From contig CALUWA010000010.1 in assembly GCA_944324365.1 (NCBI GenBank), positions 1-51,795 of the forward strand: a DNA stretch of 51,795 nt. The letters are read 5' to 3'. The notes beneath the pieces are model-generated. The model did no database searches. It was not told the DNA's origin and saw nothing but the letters and a program-made list of their open reading frames with translations. Positions within the stretch are counted from its first letter, which is position 1. Every line of letters starts with the position of its first letter. Below, piece by piece: positions 35,161 through 42,396 of the stretch. Position numbers and translations under genes: made by a program. The DNA comes from Candidatus Gastranaerophilales bacterium (GTDB lineage: Bacteria > Cyanobacteriota > Vampirovibrionia > Gastranaerophilales > Gastranaerophilaceae).

Positions 35161-36206
35161 TACTCTTCAACTGCTTCTTCGGTTTTTTTAGGTTTTCTGC
35201 CGCGTTTTGGTTTTTCTTCCTCAGCCGGGGCTTCTACCGCAACTGCTGCTTCTTTTGCTTCTTCAGCAGGTTCTTCCGGTTTTGCAGCTTCCTGATTCTG
35301 TTTATTTTTAAATTCTTCAGGAACATCTTCTCTTTCCTGGTTCCAGCGCTGTAAGCCCATCTGTGAACGAATTAAACCGATACCAACGTGAACACGCCAT
35401 TCGTCCATTTTTAACTGTGCTGCGATAATTTTGTGGCAGCCGATTGGAGGAAGCGGAAGCAGCGGTTCATACAAGTTCTTAATTGCAAACAACTGATCCG
35501 GTGTAATTGCAAGCTTACGTTTCGGGAACGGTAATTTCGGAAGCATAAGTTTTTGTCTTACAAGATTTATACCGAAAAATACTTTTCTTGGTTCTACACC
35601 GATTTTTTCCGCAATAACTTCATGGGCATCCGGATTTGGAAGCGGAAGCATTGTCTTATATAATGCTTCAATTTGCTCTAATTGCTCCTTGCTGATTAAC
35701 AACTGTTTTGGAGTTTTGTTTTTATTCATAGGGCGTTTATTGTTAAATCCGCCTCTGTTAAATCCTTGTCTGTTATTATAATTTCTGTTGTCGCGTCTTT
35801 GGAAACCGCCTTGCGGTCTGTTATATCCGCCTCTATTGTCGCGTCTTTGGTAATTTCCCTGCGGTCTGTTGTATCCGCCTCTATTGTCGCGTCTTTGATT
35901 GTCACGTCTTGGGTAATTGCCGCCAGGAGCGCTGTTATAAGAACGCTGCGGACGCGGACGCCCCTCTCCTGCACTGTAACTGTTATAAAACTGCGGCTGT
36001 GTTTCCGTACTGTAGCCGTTTAACGGTTCCGAAGCCGAAGCCGGAGCCGGAGCCGGTGCTGAAGCTGCAGGTTCATTTTCACTTCCGCTGTCAGACGGAT
36101 TAATCATCATTTTCTTATCCGGGTATAAACAATCCGGACATATAACTCTTTTGGGGTTCTTAGTTTCAAATTCCCGACCGCATTTGACGCATTTGTTTAC
36201 ATACAT
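35160..36206 (-). CDS. Zinc-ribbon / RGG-rich protein with a duplicated domain
   Basis: 348 aa, not a family I can name. Residues 1-30 are a treble-clef style zinc ribbon (C6-x2-C9 and C23-x2-C26). Residues about 75-160 are Arg/Gly/Asn-rich with 16-residue tandem repeats (RRDNRGGYNRPQGNYQ), like RNA-binding RGG tracts. Then two homologous units of about 55 residues: ISKEQLEQIEALYKTMLPLP...VFFGINLVRQKL and ITPDQLFAIKNLYEPLLPLP...VHVGIGLIRSQM, each helical with an LPLP turn. The C-terminus is Ala/Glu/Lys-rich. First gene of the operon with rimM and trmD, in the place where rpsP or the KH protein usually stands, so an RNA or ribosome role is likely. SD is AAGAGG. Confidence 0.65.
   Translation of the reverse strand: MYVNKCVKCGREFETKNPKRVICPDCLYPDKKMMINPSDSGSENEPAASAPAPAPASASEPLNGYSTETQPQFYNSYSAGEGRPRPQRSYNSAPGGNYPRRDNQRRDNRGGYNRPQGNYQRRDNRGGYNRPQGGFQRRDNRNYNNRQGFNRGGFNNKRPMNKNKTPKQLLISKEQLEQIEALYKTMLPLPNPDAHEVIAEKIGVEPRKVFFGINLVRQKLMLPKLPFPKRKLAITPDQLFAIKNLYEPLLPLPPIGCHKIIAAQLKMDEWRVHVGIGLIRSQMGLQRWNQEREDVPEEFKNKQNQEAAKPEEPAEEAKEAAVAVEAPAEEEKPKRGRKPKKTEEAVEE
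35790..35898. repeat. 48-bp tandem repeats within the RGG-coding region
   Basis: GTCGCGTCTTTGG recurs at 35790, 35838 and, with a changed end, 35886: an exact 48-bp period matching the 16-residue protein repeat. The repeat number could vary between strains. Confidence 0.8.
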
Positions 36207-36334
36207 AATAAAAGCCTCTTAATTGTTAAAAAATAATCTCATAAACTATAAAAAATAAAATAAAACTGGTTTGTTAATCTATAAATAAAAATCCTCTAGC
36301 ATAAAGTAAATCAACGATATATCTTAATGGTATT

Positions 36335-36363
36335 ATTATAACACATCCTCAAATTATAATCAA
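36335..36363 (-). promoter_or_regulatory. Promoter of the zinc-ribbon-rimM-trmD operon
   Basis: Minus strand TTGATT, 17-bp spacer, TATAAT (forward ATTATA 36335-36340; AATCAA 36358-36363). The start codon is about 120 nt downstream, so the mRNA has a long AU-rich leader (36207-36328), room for feedback regulation. I see no named riboswitch or ribosomal-protein leader in it. Confidence 0.65.
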
Positions 36364-36376
36364 GAGGGTAAATTTT

Positions 36377-36814
36377 TTATTTTTCTACCATAAAAGTTAC
36401 AGGCCCGTCATTTATAAGCGCAACATCCATCATAGCGCGAAACTTGCCGGTTTTGACGGATACATTGAATGAACTGATATTTTTAACAAATATTTCATAA
36501 AGCCGTTCGGCAATTTCCGGAGGTGCGGATTTATCAAAACTCGGGCGTGTCCCTTTTTTACAATCCCCGCATAGAGTAAACTGCGATACGACAAGCATTT
36601 CGCCATTAACGTCAATTAGCGATTTATTCATTTTTTCCTGTTCATCTTCAAATATTCGCAGATTAACAAGTTTTTGAGCAAGTTTTTGGGCATTTTCTTC
36701 CGTGTCACCTTTTTCAACCCCCAAAAACACCAGCATTCCTGCCGATATCTCGGAATAGAGTTCGGAATTAATTGTAACTGATGCTTTTTTAACTCTTTGA
36801 ATTAATGCTTTCAT
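36377..36814 (-). CDS. dtd: D-aminoacyl-tRNA deacylase
   Basis: 145 aa. Removes D-amino acids (and glycine mischarged on tRNA-Ala) from tRNA. Seen: MKALIQRVKKASVTI, the catalytic SQFTLCGDCKKGTRPSF motif, the cis-Gly-Pro hallmark near the C-terminus in LINDGPVTFMVEK, and LVFLGVEKGDTEENA. Full length with all key residues. Start ATG 36814, SD absent; a TATAGT -10 lies 7 nt upstream, so the mRNA may be leaderless or nearly so. It is followed on the same strand by the zinc-ribbon operon, which has its own promoter. Confidence 0.95.
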   Translation of the reverse strand: MKALIQRVKKASVTINSELYSEISAGMLVFLGVEKGDTEENAQKLAQKLVNLRIFEDEQEKMNKSLIDVNGEMLVVSQFTLCGDCKKGTRPSFDKSAPPEIAERLYEIFVKNISSFNVSVKTGKFRAMMDVALINDGPVTFMVEK

Positions 36815-36821
36815 AGATTTT

Positions 36822-36850
36822 ACTATATCATGAATGTAAATTTATGTAAA
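36822..36850 (-). promoter_or_regulatory. Leaderless-type promoter of dtd
   Basis: Minus strand TTTACA, 17-bp spacer, TATAGT (forward ACTATA 36822-36827), 7 nt before the ATG. No Shine-Dalgarno. Confidence 0.6.
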
Positions 36851-36916
36851 TTTTTGACGGCCATATTAGCATAAAAAGATTTTCAGGGGATATAATGCAT
36901 GCAAATAGGGGAAAAC

Positions 36917-37210
36917 ATGAAAGTACAAGCAATTAATACATATACTCCTTCTGCGAACAATAAAATTGCCAGAAATAGTCATGTATCACGTGTTAGCTTC
37001 GGATTTGGCGATGACTACGGAAATGAAGAATTTCTCTACGATTCAGACCACAAATCCGGCGGCAATATCTTTGAATATATAGGTTTGGCGATTGCTTTTC
37101 CTTTTGCTTGGATTCATGAGGTCATAAAAGAAAAACGTGCTGCAAAAAAAGCACGTGAAGGTAAATCGCTGAACGATTCGGAAAACTTTGATATAAACGA
37201 ATTTTCATAA
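36917..37210 (+). CDS. 97-aa hypothetical protein with VSFG motif
   Basis: Starts at ATG 36917 (MKVQAINTYTPSANN), 6 nt after AGGGG; an ATG at 36899 lacks an RBS. The N-terminus is polar, Ser/Thr/Asn-rich and leads to SRVSFGFGDD, a V-S-F-G element that I associate with small proteins of this bacterial group (recollection, not a search). A membrane-like amphipathic segment (NIFEYIGLAIAFPFAWIHEV) is followed by a basic stretch (KEKRAAKKAREGK). TATAAT lies at 36891-36896. Unknown function. Confidence 0.5.
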   Translation: MKVQAINTYTPSANNKIARNSHVSRVSFGFGDDYGNEEFLYDSDHKSGGNIFEYIGLAIAFPFAWIHEVIKEKRAAKKAREGKSLNDSENFDINEFS

Positions 37211-37219
37211 ATAAACTTG

Positions 37220-37249
37220 TTGATTAGCTAAAGTTTTTTATGTTATGAT
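37220..37249 (+). promoter_or_regulatory. Leaderless promoter of ffh
   Basis: TTGATT (37220-37225), 18-bp spacer, TATGAT (37244-37249), then 6 nt (GTGGTT) to the ATG at 37256. No Shine-Dalgarno. Confidence 0.65.
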
Positions 37250-37255
37250 GTGGTT

Positions 37256-38653
37256 ATGTTCGACAGTTTGAGTGAAAAATTACAGGATATAATAGGCAAA
37301 ACGCGCTCCAGGGAATTAACTCAGGAAAATATGCAGGAAGCTGTGCGCGAAATTCGCCGTGCGCTTTTGGAAGCAGATGTTAACCTCAGAGTAGTAAAAG
37401 CGTTTATTTCAGCTATTAAAGACAAAGCGGAAGGCGAAAATATTATTCAGGGTGTTGACCCCGCGCAGCAGCTTGTCAAAATAGTTAACGATGAGCTTAT
37501 CGAGCTTCTGGGAAAAGAAGCAAAGCCGCTTGATTTGTCTGCAAATCCCGCGTTAATTATGATGCTCGGGCTTCAAGGTTCGGGAAAAACAACTTCATCT
37601 GCAAAACTTGCCGTAAAATTAAAAAACGAAGGCAAAAGACCGCTTCTTGTAGCATGTGATGTTTACAGACCGGCGGCTATTACTCAATTGCAAACCCTCG
37701 GCAAAGAAATTGATACGGAAGTTTTTACAATCCCGGGCTCAACAAATGTTCAGGAAATTGTTCAAAATGCAATCAATTACGCAAAAGAAAATAATTATAA
37801 CGTTTTAATTTTGGATACTGCGGGCCGCCTGCAAATTGATGTCGATATGATGGCAGAACTTTTGTTAATTGACAGAATATTCAGCCCGCATGAAAAACTT
37901 CTTGTAATTGATTCTATGACAGGTCAGGAAGCTGTTAATGTTGCGGAAAATTTTGATGCGCAGTTAGGGTTAACCGGTCTTGTTCTCACAAAACTTGACG
38001 GTGATTCCAGAGGCGGTTCGGCGCTGAGCGTGGTTTATTGCACCGGCAAACCTATCAAACTTACGGGTACAGGCGAAAAACTTAATGCACTGGAAGATTT
38101 TTATCCTGAAAGAATGGCAACAAGAATACTCGGAATGGGTGATATCGTATCGCTTGTTGAACGCGCACAGGAAGTTTTTGACGAAAAACAGGCACTTGAG
38201 CTTGAAGAAAAAATCAGCAAAGATAATTTTTCTTATAACGACTTTTTAAAAATGCAAAAACAAATGCAAATGTTTGGTTCAATGGGTAACATCCTCGGGA
38301 TGATTCCGGGCTTAAACATCAAACGTGATGACAGAGATAAAATTACCCATGAGAGTGAAAAACAGTTTAAGCGGATGGAAGTTTTTATATCAAGTATGAC
38401 GCCGCAAGAACGCAGCAACCCGGATATAATAGACACAAGCCGCAAAAAGCGTATTGCAAAGGGCTGCGGAATGGAGCTTTCTGAAATTAATCAGTATATC
38501 AAGCAGTTTGATCAAATGCGCATGATGATGAAGGGTATGACGAGCTTAAAAGGGATGTTTTCGCACATGGGCGGCGGAATGCCTAACCCTCACAGCAAAC
38601 AGGGCAAACATGCCATGAAAAAAGCTATGTCAATGATGAGAAGGTTTAAATAG
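37256..38653 (+). CDS. ffh: Signal recognition particle protein Ffh (SRP54)
   Basis: About 465 aa. GTPase that binds signal sequences and 4.5S RNA and docks with FtsY for cotranslational membrane targeting. N domain MFDSLSEKLQDIIGKTRSRE; G domain with GLQGSGKTTSSAKLA, DVYRPAAITQL, LDTAGRLQID, TKLDGDSRGGSAL and GTGEKLNALEDF; M domain with the signal-binding Met-rich helices (FLKMQKQMQMFGSMG; QMRMMMKGMTSLKGMF) and RNA-binding RKKRIAKGCG. Start ATG 37256 (a GTG at 37250 lies inside the promoter gap). The aldolase follows after 6 bp; rpsP, often next to ffh, is absent. Confidence 0.97.
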   Translation: MFDSLSEKLQDIIGKTRSRELTQENMQEAVREIRRALLEADVNLRVVKAFISAIKDKAEGENIIQGVDPAQQLVKIVNDELIELLGKEAKPLDLSANPALIMMLGLQGSGKTTSSAKLAVKLKNEGKRPLLVACDVYRPAAITQLQTLGKEIDTEVFTIPGSTNVQEIVQNAINYAKENNYNVLILDTAGRLQIDVDMMAELLLIDRIFSPHEKLLVIDSMTGQEAVNVAENFDAQLGLTGLVLTKLDGDSRGGSALSVVYCTGKPIKLTGTGEKLNALEDFYPERMATRILGMGDIVSLVERAQEVFDEKQALELEEKISKDNFSYNDFLKMQKQMQMFGSMGNILGMIPGLNIKRDDRDKITHESEKQFKRMEVFISSMTPQERSNPDIIDTSRKKRIAKGCGMELSEINQYIKQFDQMRMMMKGMTSLKGMFSHMGGGMPNPHSKQGKHAMKKAMSMMRRFK

Positions 38654-38659
38654 CGTCTT

Positions 38660-39538
38660 ATGGTAAAGATTTTGGATTGTACAATCCGTGACGGAGGTTA
38701 CGCAAACAGCTGGAATTTTACTGATGAATGTGTTCTGGCTACATTTTTAACTGCTCAAAGAAGTAATATTGATTATTTTGAGGTCGGATACCGCAAAAAA
38801 TCTGCAACCAGAAAATATGAACGTATAACTGATGATAAACTTGACTTTCTTGCGGATTACAAAAACAATAAAACAAAGCTTCTCGTAATGGTAAATGAAC
38901 TTGAATATGACGCGGCTTTGTTTAATGATGCTGACAAATCGCCCGTTGACGGGGTCAGGGTTGCATGCCATGTTCCGGAGCTTCAAACGGGAATGGATAT
39001 TTGCGAAGAACTCTATGACAGAGGATATGAAGTTTTTCTGAACATTATGAATATCCCGCAGATTGAAGAAAAACATTATGAACTGCTAGCCGGATGGGAA
39101 AAGAAAAATATTATAACATCACTTTGTTTTGCAGACAGTTTCGGAGTGCTTGTACCGAGCAAAATTCCTGCATACTTTGAAAAATTCAAATCCTGCGGGT
39201 TTGAAAACGTAAGTATCCATACACATAACAACTTACAGATGGCATTTGCAAACTCTCTCAGAGCAATTGAGTGCGGGGCATATTCAGTTGATGCAACAGT
39301 ATACGGTATGGGCAGAGGCGGCGGAAATCTTCCAATTGAACTGATTATCGGATATTTAAAAGAAAATTCTCCGGTATACTATATGAACTTAATAGAAAAA
39401 TATTATCTTCCTATTTATAAAGAACACGATTGGGGCTATTCTGTTCCGGCATTAATCAGCGGATTGAAGAATATTCACCCTAACGAAACGCACGATACGG
39501 CTATGAATTTTGTGCAGATGTGGAACGAGTTAGGGTAG
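38660..39538 (+). CDS. DRE-TIM metallolyase-type aldolase (HMGL-like)
   Basis: 292 aa. Shows the HMGL-like barrel: ILDCTIRDGGYANSWNF (metal-binding Asp and catalytic Arg of the D-x-T-x-R-D-G motif), FEVGYR, SIHTHNNLQMAFANSLRAIE (metal-binding H-x-H, then NN) and DATVYGMGRGGGNLPIELII (the G-x-G-R-G-x-G-N signature). The set matches 4-hydroxy-2-oxovalerate aldolase-like proteins often found with surface-sugar genes, not isopropylmalate synthase, which is longer. Substrate unknown. It begins 6 bp after ffh, so it is probably cotranscribed. Its last 38 bp overlap the convergent small membrane protein gene. Confidence 0.85.
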   Translation: MVKILDCTIRDGGYANSWNFTDECVLATFLTAQRSNIDYFEVGYRKKSATRKYERITDDKLDFLADYKNNKTKLLVMVNELEYDAALFNDADKSPVDGVRVACHVPELQTGMDICEELYDRGYEVFLNIMNIPQIEEKHYELLAGWEKKNIITSLCFADSFGVLVPSKIPAYFEKFKSCGFENVSIHTHNNLQMAFANSLRAIECGAYSVDATVYGMGRGGGNLPIELIIGYLKENSPVYYMNLIEKYYLPIYKEHDWGYSVPALISGLKNIHPNETHDTAMNFVQMWNELG

Positions 39539-39770
39539 CAGACAGTTTTTTGTCCCATCTTTTAGCGGCACCCCAGTGCAGGAATGTTGAGATTGCTGCA
39601 ATATAGGCACTATATTTATGAACCTTCATTTTGTGCGGAAACCTAATTTGTCTAAAACCTGTAATTCCGCATATTGTACCTGTTGCAACTGCTGTATAGC
39701 CGCTGTCGCGGATAAACTGCCGGCGTCCGTATTTTGATTGTGTCAGAGTTGAAGTTACTGAACTAATCAT
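39501..39770 (-). CDS. 89-aa membrane protein with MISSV N-terminus
   Basis: Small protein with two weak hydrophobic stretches (YTAVATGTICGITGF and YSAYIAAISTFLHWGA) separated by basic residues. The first 16 coding bases are identical to those of the 548-aa protein at 14045-15691 and both begin MISSV-(N/T)-S. It overlaps the end of the aldolase gene tail to tail by 38 bp. It has no Shine-Dalgarno, but TATAAT lies exactly 6 nt before the ATG. Function unknown. Confidence 0.6.
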   Translation of the reverse strand: MISSVTSTLTQSKYGRRQFIRDSGYTAVATGTICGITGFRQIRFPHKMKVHKYSAYIAAISTFLHWGAAKRWDKKLSATLTRSTSAQNS

Positions 39771-39776
39771 ATAAAA

Positions 39777-39782
39777 ATTATA
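39777..39782 (-). promoter_or_regulatory. Leaderless -10 box of the MISSV small membrane gene
   Basis: Perfect TATAAT on the minus strand (forward ATTATA), 6 nt (TTTTAT) before the ATG at 39770. TTACAT at an 18-bp spacing is a possible -35. Confidence 0.6.
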
Positions 39783-39905
39783 AAGTGCTGAAATTTTTAA
39801 ATGTAATACTTTGTAAATAAATATTTACTATCCATAAAATATGTATCACAACTGATGAACCTAAAGTAATAACTTGAATTATGTAAATATTATTATTTTT
39901 TGTAG

Positions 39906-39911
39906 TAAAAT
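39906..39911 (+). promoter_or_regulatory. Leaderless -10 box of proB
   Basis: TAAAAT, then 6 nt (CAAATT), then the proB ATG at 39918. No Shine-Dalgarno; no convincing -35 at 17-18 bp. Divergent from the box at 39777. Confidence 0.5.
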
Positions 39912-39917
39912 CAAATT

Positions 39918-41060
39918 ATGGACAGAGAGAAATTTATTAAAGCAAAACGTATTGTTATAAAACTGGGGACAAATGTTTTACGCGGGGATGACGGTCATGT
40001 ATCGCTTCCGCGTGTATTCTCATTTATTGAAGATATATCAAACCTGGTTCACAAAGGCAAAGAAGTAATCTTGATAACATCCGGCGCCGTAGGATTAGGA
40101 AAAAAGCGATTAGGTCTTGAAAGTACGGAGGGTACGGCCCTCAAACAAGCTTGCGCCGCTATCGGCCAATGTAAGCTTATGTCAATATACGAATCCGGCT
40201 TTGATACTTACGGGCTTGTAGCTGCTCAAATTCTTTTAACAGAAGATGACTTTTCTATTCGTACTAGATATTTGAGCCTTCGAACAACTTTGAACAAACT
40301 GTTGGAACTCGGTGTAGTACCGGTTATAAACCAGAATGACACAGTATCAACAATAGAAATTTCGCCGCGATATGCCGATATGCAGGTATGTTTCAGCGAT
40401 AACGATAAACTTTCCGCTCTTGTTGCAAGCGAGCTTGATGCAGATTTACTGGTTATTTTATCAGATATAGACGGGTTGTTTGACAAAAACCCTAAAACAA
40501 ATCCTGATGCAAAACTTATACGGGAAGTTCCGGAAGTTACGGAAGAAATCTATGCTCTCGGAACAGATGCTTCGGAAGGCGGCAGAGGCGGAATGAGAAC
40601 AAAACTTAAAGCCGCACAGCTTGTTACGAGATTCGGCGGAAAAGTCTTGATTGCAAACGGTAAAGTTCCATATATCATTAAGAAAATATTTAACGGAGAA
40701 GACTACGGAACTATGTTTCTCCCTCAAAACGGCGGACTGTCCGACAAAAAACGCTGGATAGGATACGCTACAAACATTTTAGGAAAAATAATGGTTAATA
40801 ACGGTGCAAAAAAAGCCCTCATTAAAGAAACCAAAAGCCTTTTGCCAATAGGCGTCGTCAAAATTATCAATGAATTTAACAAGGGAGATGTTGTTTCAAT
40901 TGTTGACGAAAACAACAATGAGTTTGCAAGAGGAATTGTGAATTACAATTCCGAGGCCTGCGAAAAACTAATCGGCTCACATTCAGACAACATCATAGAC
41001 ATTTTAGGCTTCAAAAATTACGATGCTATTATCACACGTGACAACATAACTATATTGTAG
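39918..41060 (+). CDS. proB: Glutamate 5-kinase
   Basis: 380 aa. First step of proline synthesis, phosphorylating the gamma-carboxyl of glutamate; usually feedback-inhibited by proline. Amino-acid kinase domain: IVIKLGTNVLRGDDG, VILITSGAVGLGKKRLGL, PVINQNDTVS, FSDNDKLSALVASELDADLLVILSDIDGLFDKNP, GRGGMRTKLKAAQL. The C-terminal PUA domain (about 280-370) has GALIKETKSLLPIGVVKI and GDVVSIVDENNNEFARGIVNY. Length matches the PUA-containing form. proA follows 8 bp later. Leaderless start, unlike proA, which has AGGAG. Confidence 0.96.
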   Translation: MDREKFIKAKRIVIKLGTNVLRGDDGHVSLPRVFSFIEDISNLVHKGKEVILITSGAVGLGKKRLGLESTEGTALKQACAAIGQCKLMSIYESGFDTYGLVAAQILLTEDDFSIRTRYLSLRTTLNKLLELGVVPVINQNDTVSTIEISPRYADMQVCFSDNDKLSALVASELDADLLVILSDIDGLFDKNPKTNPDAKLIREVPEVTEEIYALGTDASEGGRGGMRTKLKAAQLVTRFGGKVLIANGKVPYIIKKIFNGEDYGTMFLPQNGGLSDKKRWIGYATNILGKIMVNNGAKKALIKETKSLLPIGVVKIINEFNKGDVVSIVDENNNEFARGIVNYNSEACEKLIGSHSDNIIDILGFKNYDAIITRDNITIL

Positions 41061-41068
41061 GAGAAATT

Positions 41069-42319
41069 ATGGATTTTGTTGAAATTGCAAAGAAAGCAAA
41101 AGAGGCAAGCCTTAAAATAGCGGATTTGTCTGATGAAATTAAAAACAAAGCGTTAATTAAAATTGCAGATAAAATTGACGAAAAAAAAGACGAAATTTTT
41201 GAAGCAAATAAAGAGGACTTGAAAGCCGCAGAACCTCTCGTCGAAGCAGGCAGTCTTACAAAATCCACTTTCAACAGGCTAAAGCTTGATGAAAACAAAT
41301 TACGCAATATGGTGCAGGGTATTCGCGATATTGCAAACCTGCCTGATCCAATCAATAAAAAATTGCTGGTCAGAGAACTTGATAAAGATTTGACCCTGTA
41401 CAAAATTTCCTGTCCTATCGGGGTTTTGGGCATAATATTTGAGGCAAGACCTGACGTTATTGCGCAGATTTCTTCTCTTGCAATTAAATCGGCAAATGCA
41501 GTAATTCTCAAAGGCGGAAAAGAATCAATTAATACGAACAAAAAAATTATGTCAATTATCACCACCGCTTTAGACGAAATTGAAGAATTTCCAAAAAACG
41601 TCTTAAATCAGGTATTTTCGCGTGATGATGTTGCCGAAATGCTGAAATGCGACAAATACATTAATCTTATTATACCGCGCGGCGGAAATAAGCTTGTTAA
41701 ATTTGTAAAAGAAAACACAAAAATTCCGGTTCTCGGACACGCCGACGGGATTTGTCATATTTTTGTTGATGAAAGCGCGGATTTAGCCATGGCGCAAAAA
41801 ATTGTAACAGATGCCAAAACACAATACCCGAGCGCGTGCAATTCAGTAGAAACTCTTTTAATACACAAAAATTTCCCTCAAACCGAAGCCCTGCTTGGTT
41901 CGTTGGAATTATCCGAAATTAAACTTGTGCCAAATCCGGACAGCTGGTCGTTTGAATACGGCGACAAAATTCTTGCATATAAATTTGTGAATAATGTTGA
42001 TGAAGCAATAGCCCACATAAATACATACGGCTCCGGACATACCGATGCAATAATTACCGAAGATAAAACTAATGCCGAAAGATTTATGAACAAAGTCGAT
42101 TCGGCAGGTGTTTACTGGAATGCATCGACAAGGTTTGCCGACGGGTTCAGATACGGTTTCGGCGCAGAAGTCGGAATTTCCACAAACAAAACCCACGCAC
42201 GAGGGCCGGTCGGATTAGAAGGTTTAACCATTTATAAATACAAACTCATAGGCTCCGGACAGATTGTCGGAGATTACGTAAGCGGAGAAAAACAATTCCA
42301 TCATAGAGATTTAAAATAA
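41069..42319 (+). CDS. proA: Gamma-glutamyl phosphate reductase
   Basis: 416 aa, ALDH superfamily. Reduces glutamyl-5-phosphate to glutamate semialdehyde with NADPH. Seen: PIGVLGIIFEARPDV, KSANAVILKGGKES, NLIIPRGGNKLV, the catalytic Cys in YPSACNSVETLLIH, HINTYGSGHTDAII, WNASTRFADGFRYGFGAEVGIS and the C-terminal HARGPVGLEGLTIYK. Complete. SD AGGAGAAATT precedes the ATG. With proB it gives two of three proline steps; proC is not in the window. Confidence 0.97.
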   Translation: MDFVEIAKKAKEASLKIADLSDEIKNKALIKIADKIDEKKDEIFEANKEDLKAAEPLVEAGSLTKSTFNRLKLDENKLRNMVQGIRDIANLPDPINKKLLVRELDKDLTLYKISCPIGVLGIIFEARPDVIAQISSLAIKSANAVILKGGKESINTNKKIMSIITTALDEIEEFPKNVLNQVFSRDDVAEMLKCDKYINLIIPRGGNKLVKFVKENTKIPVLGHADGICHIFVDESADLAMAQKIVTDAKTQYPSACNSVETLLIHKNFPQTEALLGSLELSEIKLVPNPDSWSFEYGDKILAYKFVNNVDEAIAHINTYGSGHTDAIITEDKTNAERFMNKVDSAGVYWNASTRFADGFRYGFGAEVGISTNKTHARGPVGLEGLTIYKYKLIGSGQIVGDYVSGEKQFHHRDLK

Positions 42320-42396
42320 CTTAACAAAAAGCAATCCTCTAACTCCAAAACTCTTTATATAAATATAAGATAAAGGGGAAATTAGGAGAAATTTTA

